Program-made: the position numbers and the translations under genes
Origin: Hyaloperonospora brassicae
Lineage: Eukaryota; Oomycota; Peronosporomycetes; Peronosporales; Peronosporaceae
Reading direction: 5' to 3'
DNA: 64,000 bases
Assembly (NCBI GenBank): GCA_947650285.1
Contig: CANTFL010001154.1
Span: 1 to 64,000 of the forward strand
Notes under the pieces: model-generated
The model's database searches: none
Seen by the model: only the letters and a program-made list of their open reading frames with translations
What the model was told of the DNA's origin: nothing
In this document: piece after piece, positions 42,880 through 56,450 of the stretch
Numbering within the stretch: the stretch's first letter is position 1
How the letters are laid out: each line of letters begins with the position of its first letter

Positions 42880-44220
42880 CTCGTTACAACTCTGTGTTCA
42901 TAATTGGGACGAACAACGCGCCCTCGATCTCAATATATAGCTTGTCAACATTGGGCATCACGACTCTCTCACTAATGTTTCCCACATTCTTGATGGCAGC
43001 CTTGTTGTCGTGAGACACCGGGAGTTCTTCTTCTCATTCATTAAGTATGATGATCTCGGCCTTGTCGTTGCAGTCGTGGTGTGTCGCGTTACTGTCAACC
43101 ATTCACATTCCTGTCAAATAAATTTGCGAAGATAGTCAACATTCCATCGAAACAGCAAACGAGAAGGGACAGTAGTTGTCGCCAAAATGTTTTTTGTTGT
43201 AGCTCACCACTTTACATTGTTTGCTCCGCTACCACGACCCGTTGTTGCCGAGTCGATCCTTTTCAGTCTCGTGTCAGAAATGCGGTTGTTTATATTGCTG
43301 AATAGATGGTTCACGCTAGTTACGAACATGCATGAGAAGGCGCACTACGACTGAACGCCGTAGTTCGATAAGATTCGGTTCGATTCGGCTGAAGAAATGA
43401 GCTTGAATGAACATAAGCGAAAGAGAGTTAAGACAGGTATAGCAGGGGATAACAAATAATAACAGAACTCTTTATCATAGCGCTACGCACTTCTTCTCTG
43501 CATCTAGCATCATTGCTATTGAACATCTCGTCCTTTAGCTTCGTCCAGCATTGCTTAACCTTGTGCCGAAAATCTGCAGTGCGTGCATTGAAAAGGTTTT
43601 ATTCGTCAATGAAAACCTTTGCCGCGTCTACGTTCTCTACCTATATCAACCTCTCATATTGCCTCTTGCTGTGCGTATTGGTAACAAAATCGAATAAATT
43701 CCCGTGATCGTTTTTCCGCGATCATCAACGCCAAGTTGGGAACGACAATCTCGAAGTTCTTGAGTAAGCTGCGCAACAAGAATACCACCACATGTATGTC
43801 CTTCATTTTTGCGCCGATGACGATGCCGCTAAGCGTGATGCTGATGTTGCGAAATGTGTTGCAATAGTACATCACATTGCTGCCTTCCGCCATCTTCATG
43901 TTGAAAACCTGCCGCGTCAGGAACAGCCATTTAGCCTTCTTAAATCCTCCATAAATGTCTTTAAACGCGTCCAAGCGACCCATGCTTCCTCGCAGGCAGT
44001 AACCGCATGATGATCGTCTTCGTCTACGTGGTTCTGTATGAGTCCGAAGTCAATGTTTCTCGTCTTCACATAATTTTCCATACCGCTAGGACCGCGAATT
44101 TAGGCGTCGTCTACCAGTTGATTATATACCACGTCGTAAACAATCGGATAGGAACACTTCACACATATAGCACCTCCAGGTCGCGTATTTATCGTCGTTA
44201 TAATTTTCAACGGAGAACTT
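42880..44220 (-). mobile_element. Ty1/copia retrotransposon remnant (gag and protease)
   Basis: On the minus strand: a gag N-terminus-like frame near 44,090-43,990 ([20 protein letters not shown]), then the gag core at 43983-43654 ([40 protein letters not shown]), a ~0.4-kb divergent stretch, and a protease-integrase junction near 43,115-42,890: MVDSNATHHDCNDKAEI (DSGATHH active-site box with G changed to N) and PNVDKLYIEIEGALFVPIMN. Stops and shifts show it is dead. No LTR was identified. Confidence 0.75.
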
Positions 44221-47200
44221 GAACGCAGAATCATAAGCAGAGGAAATGACGCATAGGTGCATATTCTGTTACACGCTGAGCCGAAGACGTGTTTGATGGA
44301 GATGAAGAGATCAGTGATGAAGCCCGAAGAGAAGACTACTGAGCAGGAGAAGGTAGATATAAAAATATTTATTTATAGGTTTTAACTTGCTACTGTGAAC
44401 TCTATTCAATTACATGATTTACTAAATAATCTAATTTGTGCGTGTCCAATCAAACTACACATCTACATATCCAGTGAAGTCATAGGAATGACGTCATGAA
44501 CTTACCGTAATGATTCGAGATCGGAGCGGACAGGGCAAATGGTACAAAGAATCTTAATCAACAATCTTAATGAACATCATCATCATAGATGACCTTCTCC
44601 AGTATATACCTCACTAATTACAATAAGGTGCCTATAAAGATGATTTCAAAGCGCTTCACTATTGATCAATATATGCCACGATGTTGTTGCAAGGAGAATG
44701 CCGAATAGATCATTATTGCTGCAGCAATCGTGAGTTGTTATGGCGTCTCCGCCACGATTAGGAATAATGATATTATCACGCCCGAGTGGGAAATTAGATT
44801 GCACCAGGAATTTCGCATCGATGAGAAGCAAGAACGCAGGCACATTGATAATATAGGCGAAAGAGGTAAGATCCTTCTTCGTATATATGTAGGAAGAGAA
44901 ATGCTAATTAAAACGCGGGATGCGGCGCCAAATAAGTAATTTACAGATTTTTTGAAGTATCGTAGAGCCGAGTTTCGTGCGAACCGCCTTGCACTCATTG
45001 CACTGTGGAGGTCGCTTGAAATCGGTGATTACCTAACAACATCTACTCGCTGCTAGACGCGCGCAGTGGGTCGTGACCAAGTTCCTTCATATTTTATATA
45101 AATCTTTGATTTAGTTGACATTAGGTCAAAAGGGGTATCGTTCAAAGAGATAGCTATATTAGTATCATTGCTTTTTCTTTTCTTGCAAGCGATATCGTTT
45201 TAAAGACTTGCCTCTTCTTCTGCACCTACCATGTTCGTGACTTTCAAAAGTACCTGCTTAAAAAAGGCAGGTAATCCCGAACCTCATTTAGAGAAGTTTA
45301 GGTGGGTTAAAATGTGTTTTTACAAGCGTTTGGTGACCCGTTCCAAAATCAAGATTCGGCACAGCTCAAACCAATGCGCTTCACACTAGCGGTTTTTTCA
45401 TCACCATCGCTGCGACTGTCGAAGCACCTATAATTTCCGCCATGAGAAACCCTCACAATGGACCGGCTACCAATTCTAGAAGGCAAATAGACCTAGCCGT
45501 CTACCGCTTCAATTAGAAAATGGCGGAATCGACCTCATTGGTCGAGCTGCTCAACTTGCCGTAAAACATCGATAGAATGTCAGGTTTACCAATATATACG
45601 TAAGTTATACGTGCACATTCCACTTATTACATGTTACAATTGCAGCACTTGACTACATTATGCACCAATATATAACATTCTGCTAATGTGTCGAAACGAT
45701 ACATTAAAATTTCCTGGTAATCAAAATGTTCACGAATTAAATGTAAAATTTGAATGTAAACCTCTATTTTCAAAAATAAAACATTTTCAGCCATAATGTA
45801 GGTTTCAACAGAAACCCTCCTTGATTGGGTATTACACTGCAAACGATACAAAACTAGAGCATTCGAAATCCTTTAAATTCAACTGCTTGTGAACGTTTGA
45901 GTTTATATCGTTAAGGAAAACATATAAATTTGTCAGCAAGACCATTGATGGTTTCTCGCTTTCTACATTTATATGTAAGTAGCATGAGAAATTGAGACAA
46001 ATTTATCAAAAAATGGATACTGAAATACAGGAAAAAATCTTGAATTGAACATAACTAGAAGTCCTCCGTTGATTTTATGTTCATATTACTTTGACCCCAG
46101 AAGGTGAGAATATGAACAATTTGTTTACACGAACAAAATCCATACAATATTCAAGTACGTTGGTATCGACGTAAACCTTTGAATTGTGCACATGTATGCT
46201 AGACTTATAAGAAGGAAATTATATTGTAGTCGTTGAGATATTGATAAATATCATAACATAATTACAATGAAAACGGTGATCGCACGGTCTTCGCTCTATC
46301 GTTACAATCCAAATATTGTATTAAATTAAATAATAAGTGGTGTCGAAAGCCGTTGGTGTCCCGCAAAAAACATGATTTATACATCGCAATTATCGTGATT
46401 TTGTAACTCACATATAAACTGACTATGTGAGAATGTAGAATTGTTAGATGGTCGACATATACTTGATCATTGATCAACACTCACTCACAGTATCGATATA
46501 TATAATGTGGAGAGTTTCATTCAGCACATAACCAATGCCGTCTTCTACGTTTAAAATGCTGTCAAGCAAAGCTGATGCTCGATACGTTACACTTTAACAT
46601 TCTATTATATACTTATAAGTGCATGACGTCGATTGCATACAGTTTTGCAGGTTTTATGCTGATTCTTGCGGCCGCGAAAGCAGAAGCACGCCGATGATGC
46701 TCACACTGGCCTTAAAAGGGTACGAGTCTCTCCATAATTGAATCTGTCCTTACTAGTGATGATTTAGTTTGATCTGGAAATATGTAAATAGATAGGCAAA
46801 GGATAAATAAAATATTGATACTAGCACTGATTGCACACTGCATATAACGGCAAGTTCTCGGTCTTATCTTATCTAAGTGAACATGTGGTTTAATCTTCTT
46901 CCACGTCTTTATGCAAAATTTTAAGCTACTTTGAATGATAATCGTTGAATTTAAAAATTGTGGCTTGCGTGTTGAAGTTTTTGTATCATGCAGCAACCCG
47001 GCTAGCCAGCCAGCGACTCTCCTCGTGTAGAACTGATATTATCGATTTGCATATATATAAATTTTAGATCTTAACCCTCGATTCGATATAGGTATCCACC
47101 CCTGCAAAAATGTTCTTACCTCTGCATGTGTTATATCAACTAGCTTTGAGAAGTTATGTGCCAACTATTTGATGTGTATCTTCGAACGTGTGGTGCTCAT

Positions 47201-48150
47201 ACAAGTGTTTGTTTTACCTTAAAACTTTAATTGTATAAGACAACAGGTCTGCACTTAAACAAAATCAAATTTCGGCAAGAATCAAGAACTTTTGTCAATA
47301 TTCTATGGCCAAAGATCACTTCGGTGCAGAATTTTATATCAGTATACATATTTTATTCAAAAACGTGAATAACGAAGCGGGTATTATAAATCACCACATT
47401 AAAGCCATTAGCGTCGTTTTTATCAACATCGTTACAGCTTCATAACATTAATTTCCATAATTCTGCGAAATAAAAAAAGTCATATATAAGCCATTTTACT
47501 TAAAACCGGTTTTGTTAACGACTACTGGACATAGCTTCTACTATCGTTTCTCGGTAAGTAGCTTGCCCGCAATATAAACCGTTGTTCTACGCTTCTACTG
47601 ATTGCGTTCGGGCTCTGGCGGGAGAGTTAGGATAGGATTCTGAACTGAAGCGACAACATTCGGACGGCGAACAATCTAGAATACATTGCCAAAGTCACCT
47701 TTTAATTCCCCGTATTGATACTCACCGGGGCGCTTGTGGCTTTTTATAATCGAGGGGTGGGGGTTGGTCCATCCATAATTCCCCTCAATTGCATTGCTGG
47801 AGTTCGTAATTATGATGCTGCGGTATACATAGTATGCAATCTCGATGGTTGCCTATCAAAATGGCGCTGGGACCGCCGTTTCCTACATCTGGAACTGTAG
47901 AAGCTCGCGGACGATTGTTTAAAAAGGATTAAATAAGACCACGCCAAGCGATTTTCGAATGCGCTTCGCGATTTCTGGCAAGGTGATCATCAGGACGCCA
48001 TGTTCGCAGCAGAAGTTCTCTGACTCTAAAACCCCCAGTAAGAGCGATCATTAGAACGCATATAATGATAAACAAAATTTGCAGAGCTTTATAAGTATCA
48101 CATACGTAAAAGGATTGTTAATTTAAAATGTCGACCTCTTGATCCCCTAT
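44221..48150. other. AT-rich region with no supported gene
   Basis: About 3.9 kb with scattered short ORFs (for example 44730-44939 plus, 45851-45627 minus, 46480-46262 minus) and no recognisable domain, LTR or RNA gene. A weak MAESTSLVELLN frame near 45,520 recalls a copia gag start but is unsupported. Confidence 0.5.
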
Positions 48151-48179
48151 GCTTACAGCACGACATAGATATTCTACAG

Positions 48180-48560
48180 CCAGTACTTTTAGATCTTGGC
48201 ATTAACAAATCTCTTATGCGCACCTCTGACGCACGAGCCGTCGACCAAAAGCGCTAAGACCTCTGTATAACGCAGGCAAACTCCAGGGAGGGTGATGAGG
48301 GGATATCAGCGAAATCAGACGCACTTAAAAGCGCCACCACGGCCATGTGGATGTTGGGCTTATTTTCCAGCGTCGACACGTCTTTACAGCCTTTTGTGGT
48401 ACTGACATTGTGAGTCATGCTTCTTTAATGTATACGAAGTCTCGTCCATGTTAAATACCCGCTGCGGGTAGGTCCTTATTTTTTATAAGTAACTTGGCCA
48501 TCGGCTTGTAAAACACGTCGACCGACGACTTCCTTACGGTATTTCGTACTCTCTCGATGT
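48180..48560 (-). pseudogene. Pogo/Tigger-like DDE transposase remnant
   Basis: On the minus strand, in shifted frames: DVFYKPMAKLLIKNKDLPAA, then VFNMDETSYTLKKH (the first catalytic D of the pogo DDE_1 domain lies in NMDET, 48441-48455), GCKDVSTLENKPNIHMAVVA and LLSASDF, and LLVDGSCV (a damaged second-D LLDG.SSH motif). The order and spacing match pogo-type transposases. Stops make it non-functional. It ends where a 0.78-kb repeat begins. Confidence 0.7.
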
Positions 48561-48572
48561 TATGCGCAGTAT

Positions 48573-49351
48573 TGCAAGTCGACGTTACCACAGCTACTTT
48601 TGTTTTTCACTTGATCAGGTTAAGCTTAATATCGTACAGCCGGATGTACACGAAGAAAAAAGACTGCACCGAACACGGTTCGCAAATGCTGTAAAACCCG
48701 TCTGACACAAGCAAGCCGTGTGTTAGCGGACAAGGAATACATACTCATACAATTAGTCACGAATGATGCAAGCCGAAGCAGAAATCTATATACAAAGACG
48801 CACAAGCAGCGAGTCTGTCTTGGTGAATAAAGTAGATGGTTCGACTACACGGTAAATTGAAGCACAGCTAATTGGCGGGCGCTAAATATCCAGATATCTC
48901 AAAATTGGGCAATACGTTTTCGATTGCGATCTTGACATTGATGACTCGATCGAGTACTTTCCTCTGCGCCGCCACGTAATTTGCCGGATTCATGTAGAAG
49001 GACTTATATTTCGTTTTGTGCTTGTGAGTCTGCAGTTCACTATTTGACTTCCTTGTTTAAAGGGGACCCGAACTCCAAACAGTGACATCAGGAGATGTAT
49101 TATAATGTTTGGGGCTGTGTTAACAAAAGTTAAATGCTTCTATTCTAATCTTTTCGGGGAGGTCCAGCATTATATCAATATTTTTAAAGTGGATTTATAT
49201 GCGTCGCACGTGTATGTCTCTCTAATATTTGCAAAAAAATTACTTATTATTATGACATATCGGCGTTGGTGCTTGTATTAACATATACCAAGAAATATCC
49301 CTGTAGTCAGGATTTTAAAAAAAGTCACAAACACTGTTGGTGCAAAGAGAG
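48573..49351 (+). repeat. Direct repeat copy A (about 779 bp)
   Basis: Aligns colinearly with 56878-57652, from TCG.CGTTACCACAGCTAC to CTG.TGGTGCAAAGAGAG, at perhaps 70-80% identity by eye. The two copies bracket the third gypsy element. Its identity is unknown; position next to the pogo-like fragment suggests it belongs to that element. Confidence 0.8.
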
Positions 49352-49423
49352 TTAAGTATCGTTTATAATATCGTTTCGTTTAAAGCGAGCATAGAGCTGT
49401 ACTTTTTTCATAGAATGTCACTA

Positions 49424-49864
49424 TATAACGACGTAGCTTGTTGCATAAGGTTATCTTTGATAAAAATGGTAACAAAGAATATTACGTTAAAATGTTCTTG
49501 AAACATGATCGCAAAATAAAGTAAAATAATTGGGATAAAGGAATGGTCTACTCTTTCGGTTAATATTCTGAATACATCAACCCGCCAATCGCCGCTAGAC
49601 GCGCGCAATGGGTGGTGAGTAGACGTCATCATACGTTTGGTTAGGTTGATATGGTCAAGTCAGGACAAACCGAAGCGCAAGAGCTATTGGACTTGATTGT
49701 AATCAATAACAGTTTTTCTTTTACCACGACTAGAGCCTTCACCTTATTATCCTTTCCTTTCTCTGCCTGGTGTTAACACTAAGCAGGGCACTGACTCTCA
49801 CTGTTGTCAGTAAAGTCAGCTGTGAAATTATTGATTAGTACGTAGTCATCGGTTCCATATTACA
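49424..49864 (+). repeat. Degenerate 5' LTR of element 3
   Basis: Begins TATAACGACGTAGCTTGTTG, aligning with TGTAACGGGGTAGCCCGTTA of element 2, and ends ...TTACA at 49864 directly before CCTGGAAGCACTTTGTAGTC. The internal ACGCGCGCAATGGGTGGTGA block is shared with the other LTRs. Confidence 0.8.
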
Positions 49865-49913
49865 CCTGGAAGCACTTTGTAGTCCGTCCAAGGACCACAA
49901 TTGCAAAGCTTTA

Positions 49914-51568
49914 GATGAACATGTTGGATGAGGTAGAAGGCGACAGATTATACGAGCGATGTTGAATGGAGTGCGATCAAAACGAATGAGTTTGACCGTT
50001 GGTGAAGAAGCCGTTTGGACAGTGCTATCCCAAAGGGATAAGGAACAGCAGTTATCGTCATCAGCAAGCTTTTGCAACGAGAACTTGTGAGTCTCGAGCT
50101 CAGGTGGCTTTGTTGCAACAACAACATCAACAGCGGACTAAAACACTAGGACAGCAACAGTCTCAGTCCGCAGAGTCGATATGAGAGCATCGACGGGAAT
50201 CTTTAAAGCATAAGATCTCGAAGTATCGGGGAGTCGAGAAAAACTCCCTGTTAATCTAATTTTTTGAGATCGACTGTGTCATCGAGGCTCGTCGTATTAA
50301 CGATGAGCGAATTCCAGTCTCTTTTGCTCAGTCTAAGCAGGCAGGGGACACTAGGAAATGGGCCCTGAACCTCAAGTTGCGCTACCCAAATGTTTGAGTC
50401 TTTGAATATCTTTAAGCCCCTAATCAACGAAATGTGTGAGCCGCCCAGGGCAGCATATAGGTATCTATCTTAACTCCCCGAGAGCAAGCAGGGTAAATGA
50501 AAGGTCCACGCTATACCCCAAGATGTGCGCTACCTTTTAAGTTGCTCGGTTGTGAATTCTGTGAGAGAATTTGTGTTGATCACAATATTTTTCTAAGGAC
50601 TTGCAGATAGTCCCGTCAGGGACCACCTGTCTTGCGAAGAGCTAATGACTCTCTCAAAAGCAATCAAGCTGCCGATCAAAATACTATAATGTGAGACAGA
50701 ACCACACTACGCCGACCCACTATTGTTTCAGAGATGACCAGTGGTCGGAGGTCCAGAGCCAATAAAATCAGGTATGTCGAGGGCGAGAAGCCTCTCACGG
50801 CGAACGACAAGCGATGAATTAGATGTCATCGCTGTCACAAGCTAAGACACCACGCATATAGATGAAATTTTCCCCGGCTGGAGCCTCGCGTTACCAATCG
50901 CAGTGACCGTACACAACTAGGGATACTGGAGGACGATGGTCCGACGCTGTTGCAAAGCCGCAAAAGCGAGGCGGACACCAAAGAATTGGACAGGTCAGCA
51001 GAAGCGGGGTGCCCTACTGATCCAGCAACATCTAGAGATTTTGCAAATCTCGTGACAAATGTTGGGCCCGGCACGCAGTCTCTGCGTTTCTCTGCCTTTG
51101 GTGATGGGATAGTGATATTCATTTGAAGCTAGAAGTGAAAAATGTCTTGTCACTTCGCGATCTAGTTGACTGTGGAAGTCAAACAACTATATTTGTTGTC
51201 AGTCACTAAAGTATCGTAGGCTCAAGATCGTTGAGCGCGGCATTCTCGTAACTATGATGAACGTGCGCCTTGCCGCAGGCGCATCGACAACCGTTGCAAA
51301 ACGTGTAATAGGAATCCACTACATGTTAGAGGTAGAATATAAGGATGACGACTGCATCGTGCTAGATCTGGATGACAAATTTAGTGTCATCCTGGATTTA
51401 CCGTGGCTTAGACGGTTCGAGCCAAGAGTTAGCTGGCAGCATCGATGGGTGAAGATGCATGACGCTGGTTCATCAGATTTTCATTTGATGAACGTCTCTA
51501 AGCGTTCACATTCATGTGGGGATAGGCTGCGAATGGGGCGATGGCCTCACATGTGGTACGGTCGTTAA
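49914..51568 (+). pseudogene. Gag and protease remnant of element 3
   Basis: A start-like MNMLDEVEGD at about 49914, gag fragments (SLTVGEEAVW; QLQQQHQQRTKTLGQQQSQ-type Gln-rich stretch), and a protease end with VRLAAGASTTVAKRVIGIHY, CIVLDLDDKFSVILDLPWLR and FEPRVSWQHRWVKM at 51254-51540. The catalytic DCGA motif is near 51,165 in another frame. Non-functional. Confidence 0.8.
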
Positions 51569-51859
51569 AAAGACTGCCCAAAACCTCAGTAAAGCTGATC
51601 ACTACTGTAAAAAAGCTCCTGGCGCCATTAAAATTGCCTAGGTGACGCTGAAGGTCCACCTCTATAAAACGAGTGGACAGGGACAAAGATGTATGCCGGG
51701 ATTGCAGCATCCGAAAAACAAGGAACCGGTTGCCGGGAAATGGCAACACGCATATGCTACGTCGACTAAAACCTCGACTGTAGAGGATCTAAATATGACA
51801 GGCGTTGAGCAGCCACTATCATAAGACGTGGAAGACTAAATTCTTCACGTACTTGAGTA

Positions 51860-53143
51860 AGACGTTCCTCGGGTGGCAATTGCTGAAGGAGTAAGTCCCC
51901 AGCATCCTTTTGGTATGACTTCCCAGGAAGTAATCAATACATTAAATGTTTTGGTCAGTGACGGATCCATCGTAGACGCTTATACGTTTGATCATATCGT
52001 GCCTTTATCGTTAACTTCGGAGATCTTACAATTGCCAATGCTGGAACCAAAACGGTTCTTGCCTGATCTATGTTGTGGCAAAGTCACGAAGGTCTGCAAA
52101 CTCGTCGCAGAGGACAAGTATAAGACTAATATTCGGTCAGAAACAGTATATGCTGAGAATGAGCAGGTTCCATGCAGCTCATCGGTGTATGAAATTGTCC
52201 TCGATGAGAAGCCTCGGATTGAACGATAGAAGTTTCACCCAGGAAGTCGGTTCAGGCAAGTCCTTTGTGTAAGGATGAGATTAAATTTAAAGGATGTGTT
52301 ATCTGAATTCTTACCTTTCGAATTGCCTTACGATAAGGGCATTCGACATGAGATCCAGCTCAAACCAGGCTAGAAGTACTGTGCCATGAAGCTGTGTTCA
52401 ATGCCTCGTGAACAAGTACTAGAGATCTACAAGTTCGTTGCCGATCGCTTTGCAGCGGGCCATGTGAGGTAATTAACATCCCCTCACAGCTCTCTAACTT
52501 TCTGTGTGCGAAAGGCCACAGGAGGATGGCGGATAGTGCACGCATTTAATAAGGCGAATGCTGCAACGGTACCGGCTCAGACGACGATACCGAGGAAGGA
52601 CGTTATTATAATTTTTATGTCTAAGAGTACCATCTTTTCGTCCATGGATCTGATGGATGGATTCTATCAGATCCTCATGCGTGGAGGGGACATCCTGTAC
52701 ACAGCAGTGAGCACCCCCAGCAATATGTTGTGGGAGTGGCTAGTGATGTCATAAGGGCTATGCAATTAATTATCCACCTTCCACATATTTGCAAAAATAT
52801 ATCAGGAATAGTGAGAGAATTTGCACCGAGTCACTCTGACGATGCGTTCGTCCATAGCTGGGCTTTGGACGGAAATATAGACGTGGAAGCTCACAGAACA
52901 ATCGATAGTTATATTATTCAACCTATGCGGAAGCATAAATTCTACGTCAACCTCAAGAAGAGTATATTTGCGGCTAGCGAAATACCACTTCTTCAATGCA
53001 TTGTGGGTAAACACGGCATGTGCCCTGATACCGAAATTGTTCAGACGATCACCGACTGTCCTGTGCCAGTAGATGTCAAGCGACTATGGAAGTTCCTTAG
53101 GCTAGCGGCGTGCTTGCACAAGTACTCTCGCAACTACGCCTAG
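51860..53143 (+). pseudogene. Reverse transcriptase remnant of element 3
   Basis: Contains ATGGWRIVHAFNKANAATV, SSMDLMDGFYQILM, SNMLWEWLVM, and an active-site region SHSDDAFVHS where YFDD has become HSDD. SLKKSIFAASEIPLL-type and RKFLRLAA thumb motifs follow. At least four stops or shifts. Confidence 0.8.
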
Positions 53144-53700
53144 ATGACTGTTCATCTATCTTGTTTGCATAAAGAATATTTGAAGTGGTCATGGAACGCT
53201 GACTGTCAGCGTTTATTTGAAGGTATCAAACAAAGATTGATCCTTTCGCCCACACCGGAGATTGTAGATCAGGGCAGAACATTCCATGTGGTCTGTGTCA
53301 CCATACGTTTTGCGATGGGCTGTGTGGTGATGCAATTTGATACAAATGACTCAGAGCGCGTCATCTGATATCTATCGCGTCAGCTGAAAGCAGCTGAGCG
53401 TAATTACCCATTTAATGTCACGGAACTTCTTGCCATTAAAACTATGCACTTGCAAATTTTCGTGACTATCTCTTCGGAGACAGACCGTTTGTTGCGTATA
53501 CGAACCATTCATCATTACACACGACCTAAAACACTCCACACATTCGCAAAGAATGTCGAAGTAACTGTGTTTGTTTACGGTAATCACCTTTTCGTCGAAT
53601 ATAAGCCGGGACGACTTAATGTCGTCGCTGATGCGCCTTCGCGCCGAACCGATTTCGAGCCGACTACGCGCGTCAATATTGAGTTCTTGCCCTCTGTTGC
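53144..53700 (+). pseudogene. RNase H remnant of element 3
   Basis: LKWSWNADCQRLFEGIKQRL, HVVCVTIRFAMGCVVMQ (the DAS motif lost), YLSRQLKAAERNYPFNVTEL and VEYKPGRLNVVADAPSRR. This shows the ancestral arrangement that element 1 has lost. Confidence 0.8.
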
Positions 53701-53799
53701 GGAGAAATTAGTCAGTGTGCCATCGTCTCCTTTTCTCGAAGACGTGCGGAAGGCATGCGCACGAGATACGAACCCCCTCCATTTGATGGATAAACTTGC

Positions 53800-55430
53800 G
53801 AATCCATCCCGAAAATACTTATCAGGTTTGCTGGCGTTATACTGTTTCTCTTAGGATCGACATACTACTCGCAAAGGGTTGCTGTGCTACACAACAGCTG
53901 CAGCCAACATGCTTCGTGTCGTCGTACCCGATCTTGATGATTTGCGCTTGCGTGTTATGTTTAAATGTAACGATGCGCCGACAGTCGGAAATCGATGACG
54001 TCAGAAGACTGAACTCACAGGAAGTCACGACTTCTACTGTTCCCTCCAGTATTATTGTTAGAGCAAGTACATTTGCTCTTGCAAGGTCTTTCAGTGGTTA
54101 TAGACTAGCCCTTCATCCTATGCACAAAAAAAAACCTCCGCCAGTTCCGGTAGAGTACTCGAAGTCCGTTTTCACGGAATTTGCTTCGTGGTGCCTAAAA
54201 ATATCAAGACTAATGGAATTCTTGTGTTTGCAATTCGTTATAGCAAGATAGTTCATCTTGCTGCGATTTAAGTCGATCACTGCACAAGGATGTACGCATT
54301 TATTTGTGAACACAGTGTTTCGACTCCACGGATTACCTTGTTAACTCGTTTCCGACCGTGACTCTCGGGTCACGGCGTAGTTTTGGTAATCCGTGTTCCG
54401 CACTTTGGGTACACGGCTGAAGATGTCCATCTCTACCCATCCTAAAACGGATGGTCAGACATAACTTGCAAACCGTGTCCTCGAAGAAATACTTCGAGGG
54501 TACTTCCCACCCTTTTTCGAGTCGAAGTGAGTTCTTGCCGATAGTCGTATTCGCCATCAACACCTTTGTGCATGCTTCCACGACGCATACACCGGTTTAC
54601 GTAAAAATCTTACGCCACCCGCGTGTTCCCGTTCTTATACAAAGTGACTATGTGGCAGGGGGAGAAAGTGCTTGCTCGACCTAGTGTTACTGTCTACAGC
54701 AAACCTAAATAGACACGCAGTCACTAATGTCTGCTGTACTAAACTACTGCCAAAGTACATTGTCCCCTTCGTGTATTGCACCGTGAAGGCATCAAGTACA
54801 CAATTGAGTTGCGTCGTAGTATGCGCACGCATCCTACGTTCTATGTTGGTCGTCTCCGCCCGTACTATCAGTACGACGCCTCTTTCGAGAATGAAGATGA
54901 CCAGGACGCTCAAGCAATTCCAACAGATTCTTATGATCACGAGCCAAACGCTCTTGTCGGTTCTCAGCAAATCATTCTCGCGACGAGTCGGCATTTCATC
55001 GTCGCGAAGAAGACGAATGTTTCGTTCGTTCTCAAGCGAGAGAACGCAAAATCCGATCGGTCTTTCTCCCGATCCTTACAAAGACGTCGCATGGTGTTTA
55101 GCAAGTCATGCTGACGACTTTACTCGTGCTCAATGTCCTCCCTCAACTTGGTTAGGTCGACTTCATAGCGACCGCAAATCTACTGCACGCCCGGCAATTG
55201 ATTTAGACCTTGTCTTCCTACCTCCACCAGTGCCGATGATGGACTCTCACGGTGGTCAACGCTTTTTGATGGAGCGTATCTTGGATTACTGCGTGAAGAA
55301 CAGCGAGTGGATGAGGCAATTTGTCCGCTGGAGGGGTATCCACCTTCGTATGACAGCTCTGAGCCTTGGCCCCAGCTGATGGCTGATGTTGAGGGTCACG
55401 TCCGCCAATACGACGAGACTCAGTAGATCG
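53800..55430 (+). pseudogene. Integrase, GPF/Y tail and chromodomain remnant of element 3
   Basis: Integrase traces (VSDRDSRVTA-type, HPKTDGQT, FLPIVVFAINTFVHASTTHT, PRVPVLIQSD), the tail (LVLLSTANL; LPKYIVPF; THPTFYVGRLRPYYQYDASF) and a damaged chromodomain (SHGGQRFLMERILDY; GYPPSYDSSEPWPQL; VRQYDE) run in order in several frames. Confidence 0.75.
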
Positions 55431-55736
55431 GTCCCCAATCGCATCGGTAAGCACGCTATTTTAGCGCTTGTAGACGAATTACAAGTTCTATAATCGCGTA
55501 CCGCCTCTCAGCCGAGATGCAGGCCCTTCTCCAAGGCGAACTTAGGGTAGATAATTATATTTTAGCGCGCTGCAAGTTGTCAACGAAACTTGCACAAGAA
55601 TCACGCACGTGATGCAGGTAATGCCAGCCTCACGCGAAAAAATTCAGATGATACATTTAATCGATTGATGCTCGATTTTTAAACTTGACACCTACCGCTG
55701 TAAGTTTTTGGAGCCACGCTTCACGTCCGATATTTG

Positions 55737-56450
55737 TCACATTATTATCGAGCGCATTCTACGCCGCCACAAGCGAGTTCTTATCACGCTTTTGGTTACC
55801 GTTGTACATTCGGTAATTTTGATAAGCATCGAGATGTATTTCTTCTTTAGCGCGAAAGTATTTCGCGCTGGAAGTGAAGCCATGAAGCTGACTCGCATCG
55901 AGTATTGAATTTGATGGTGATAGCTTGTGATGTGCGTCAAGCTATTGATGAGTTGTTCGGGCAATCGCCACGGATTTAGCCAATAATGCTTCAGTGGTAC
56001 CTTCGTCGGTACCACAGTTCCCATAATGACGGCGGCTCACGCCATCGTCACCGCGCTTGTGAGAAGACGCACTAGTTGACCGTGGTGATTGTTATTGGAC
56101 TTACCGCCGAACTTATCATCACTTCAAAAGAGACTGTGACGCAGGTCGCGAATTTGTTCGTACGGCATCTTCCTTAATGAAGAAAATGGCATTTCAGGTG
56201 ATCGCGATGCCTCTATAGCTTTTCCCGAGTCTGACACAGCTGACGAGCCGGGGTAGATGACCCCAACTCGGAGTCATCGTGTGCACGAGGTGTGGTACCA
56301 CTTGCGCCTGTAAATACGGCTGCTCCAGTCGTAGAACCAGCAGCAGAAGATGAATCGTCTGCCGCAAAGGCTGATGCAGAAGCAGAATATTTCTCCTATT
56401 AGTCACTTCGCGAAGCCATGTTAATTATTTGAGGCAAGGCCAGGTATGAA
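55737..56450 (-). pseudogene. Antisense ORF remnant of element 3
   Basis: On the minus strand, sequence matching the 30786-31500 antisense ORF of element 2 persists: an upstream TTGGTTAGATCCGTTCATAC like TTGGTCGGACCCATTCACTC, an ATG at about 56421, and protein traces NPWRLPEQLINSLTH (element 2: EPWRLPDQLIDSLSH). Stops are frequent. Its retention in a third, old copy indicates the ORF is an ancestral part of the element. Confidence 0.6.

Noticed and set aside
45510..45600. Possible copia gag start (MAESTSLVELLN)
   Set aside because: A dozen residues only, followed at once by a stop; chance cannot be excluded.
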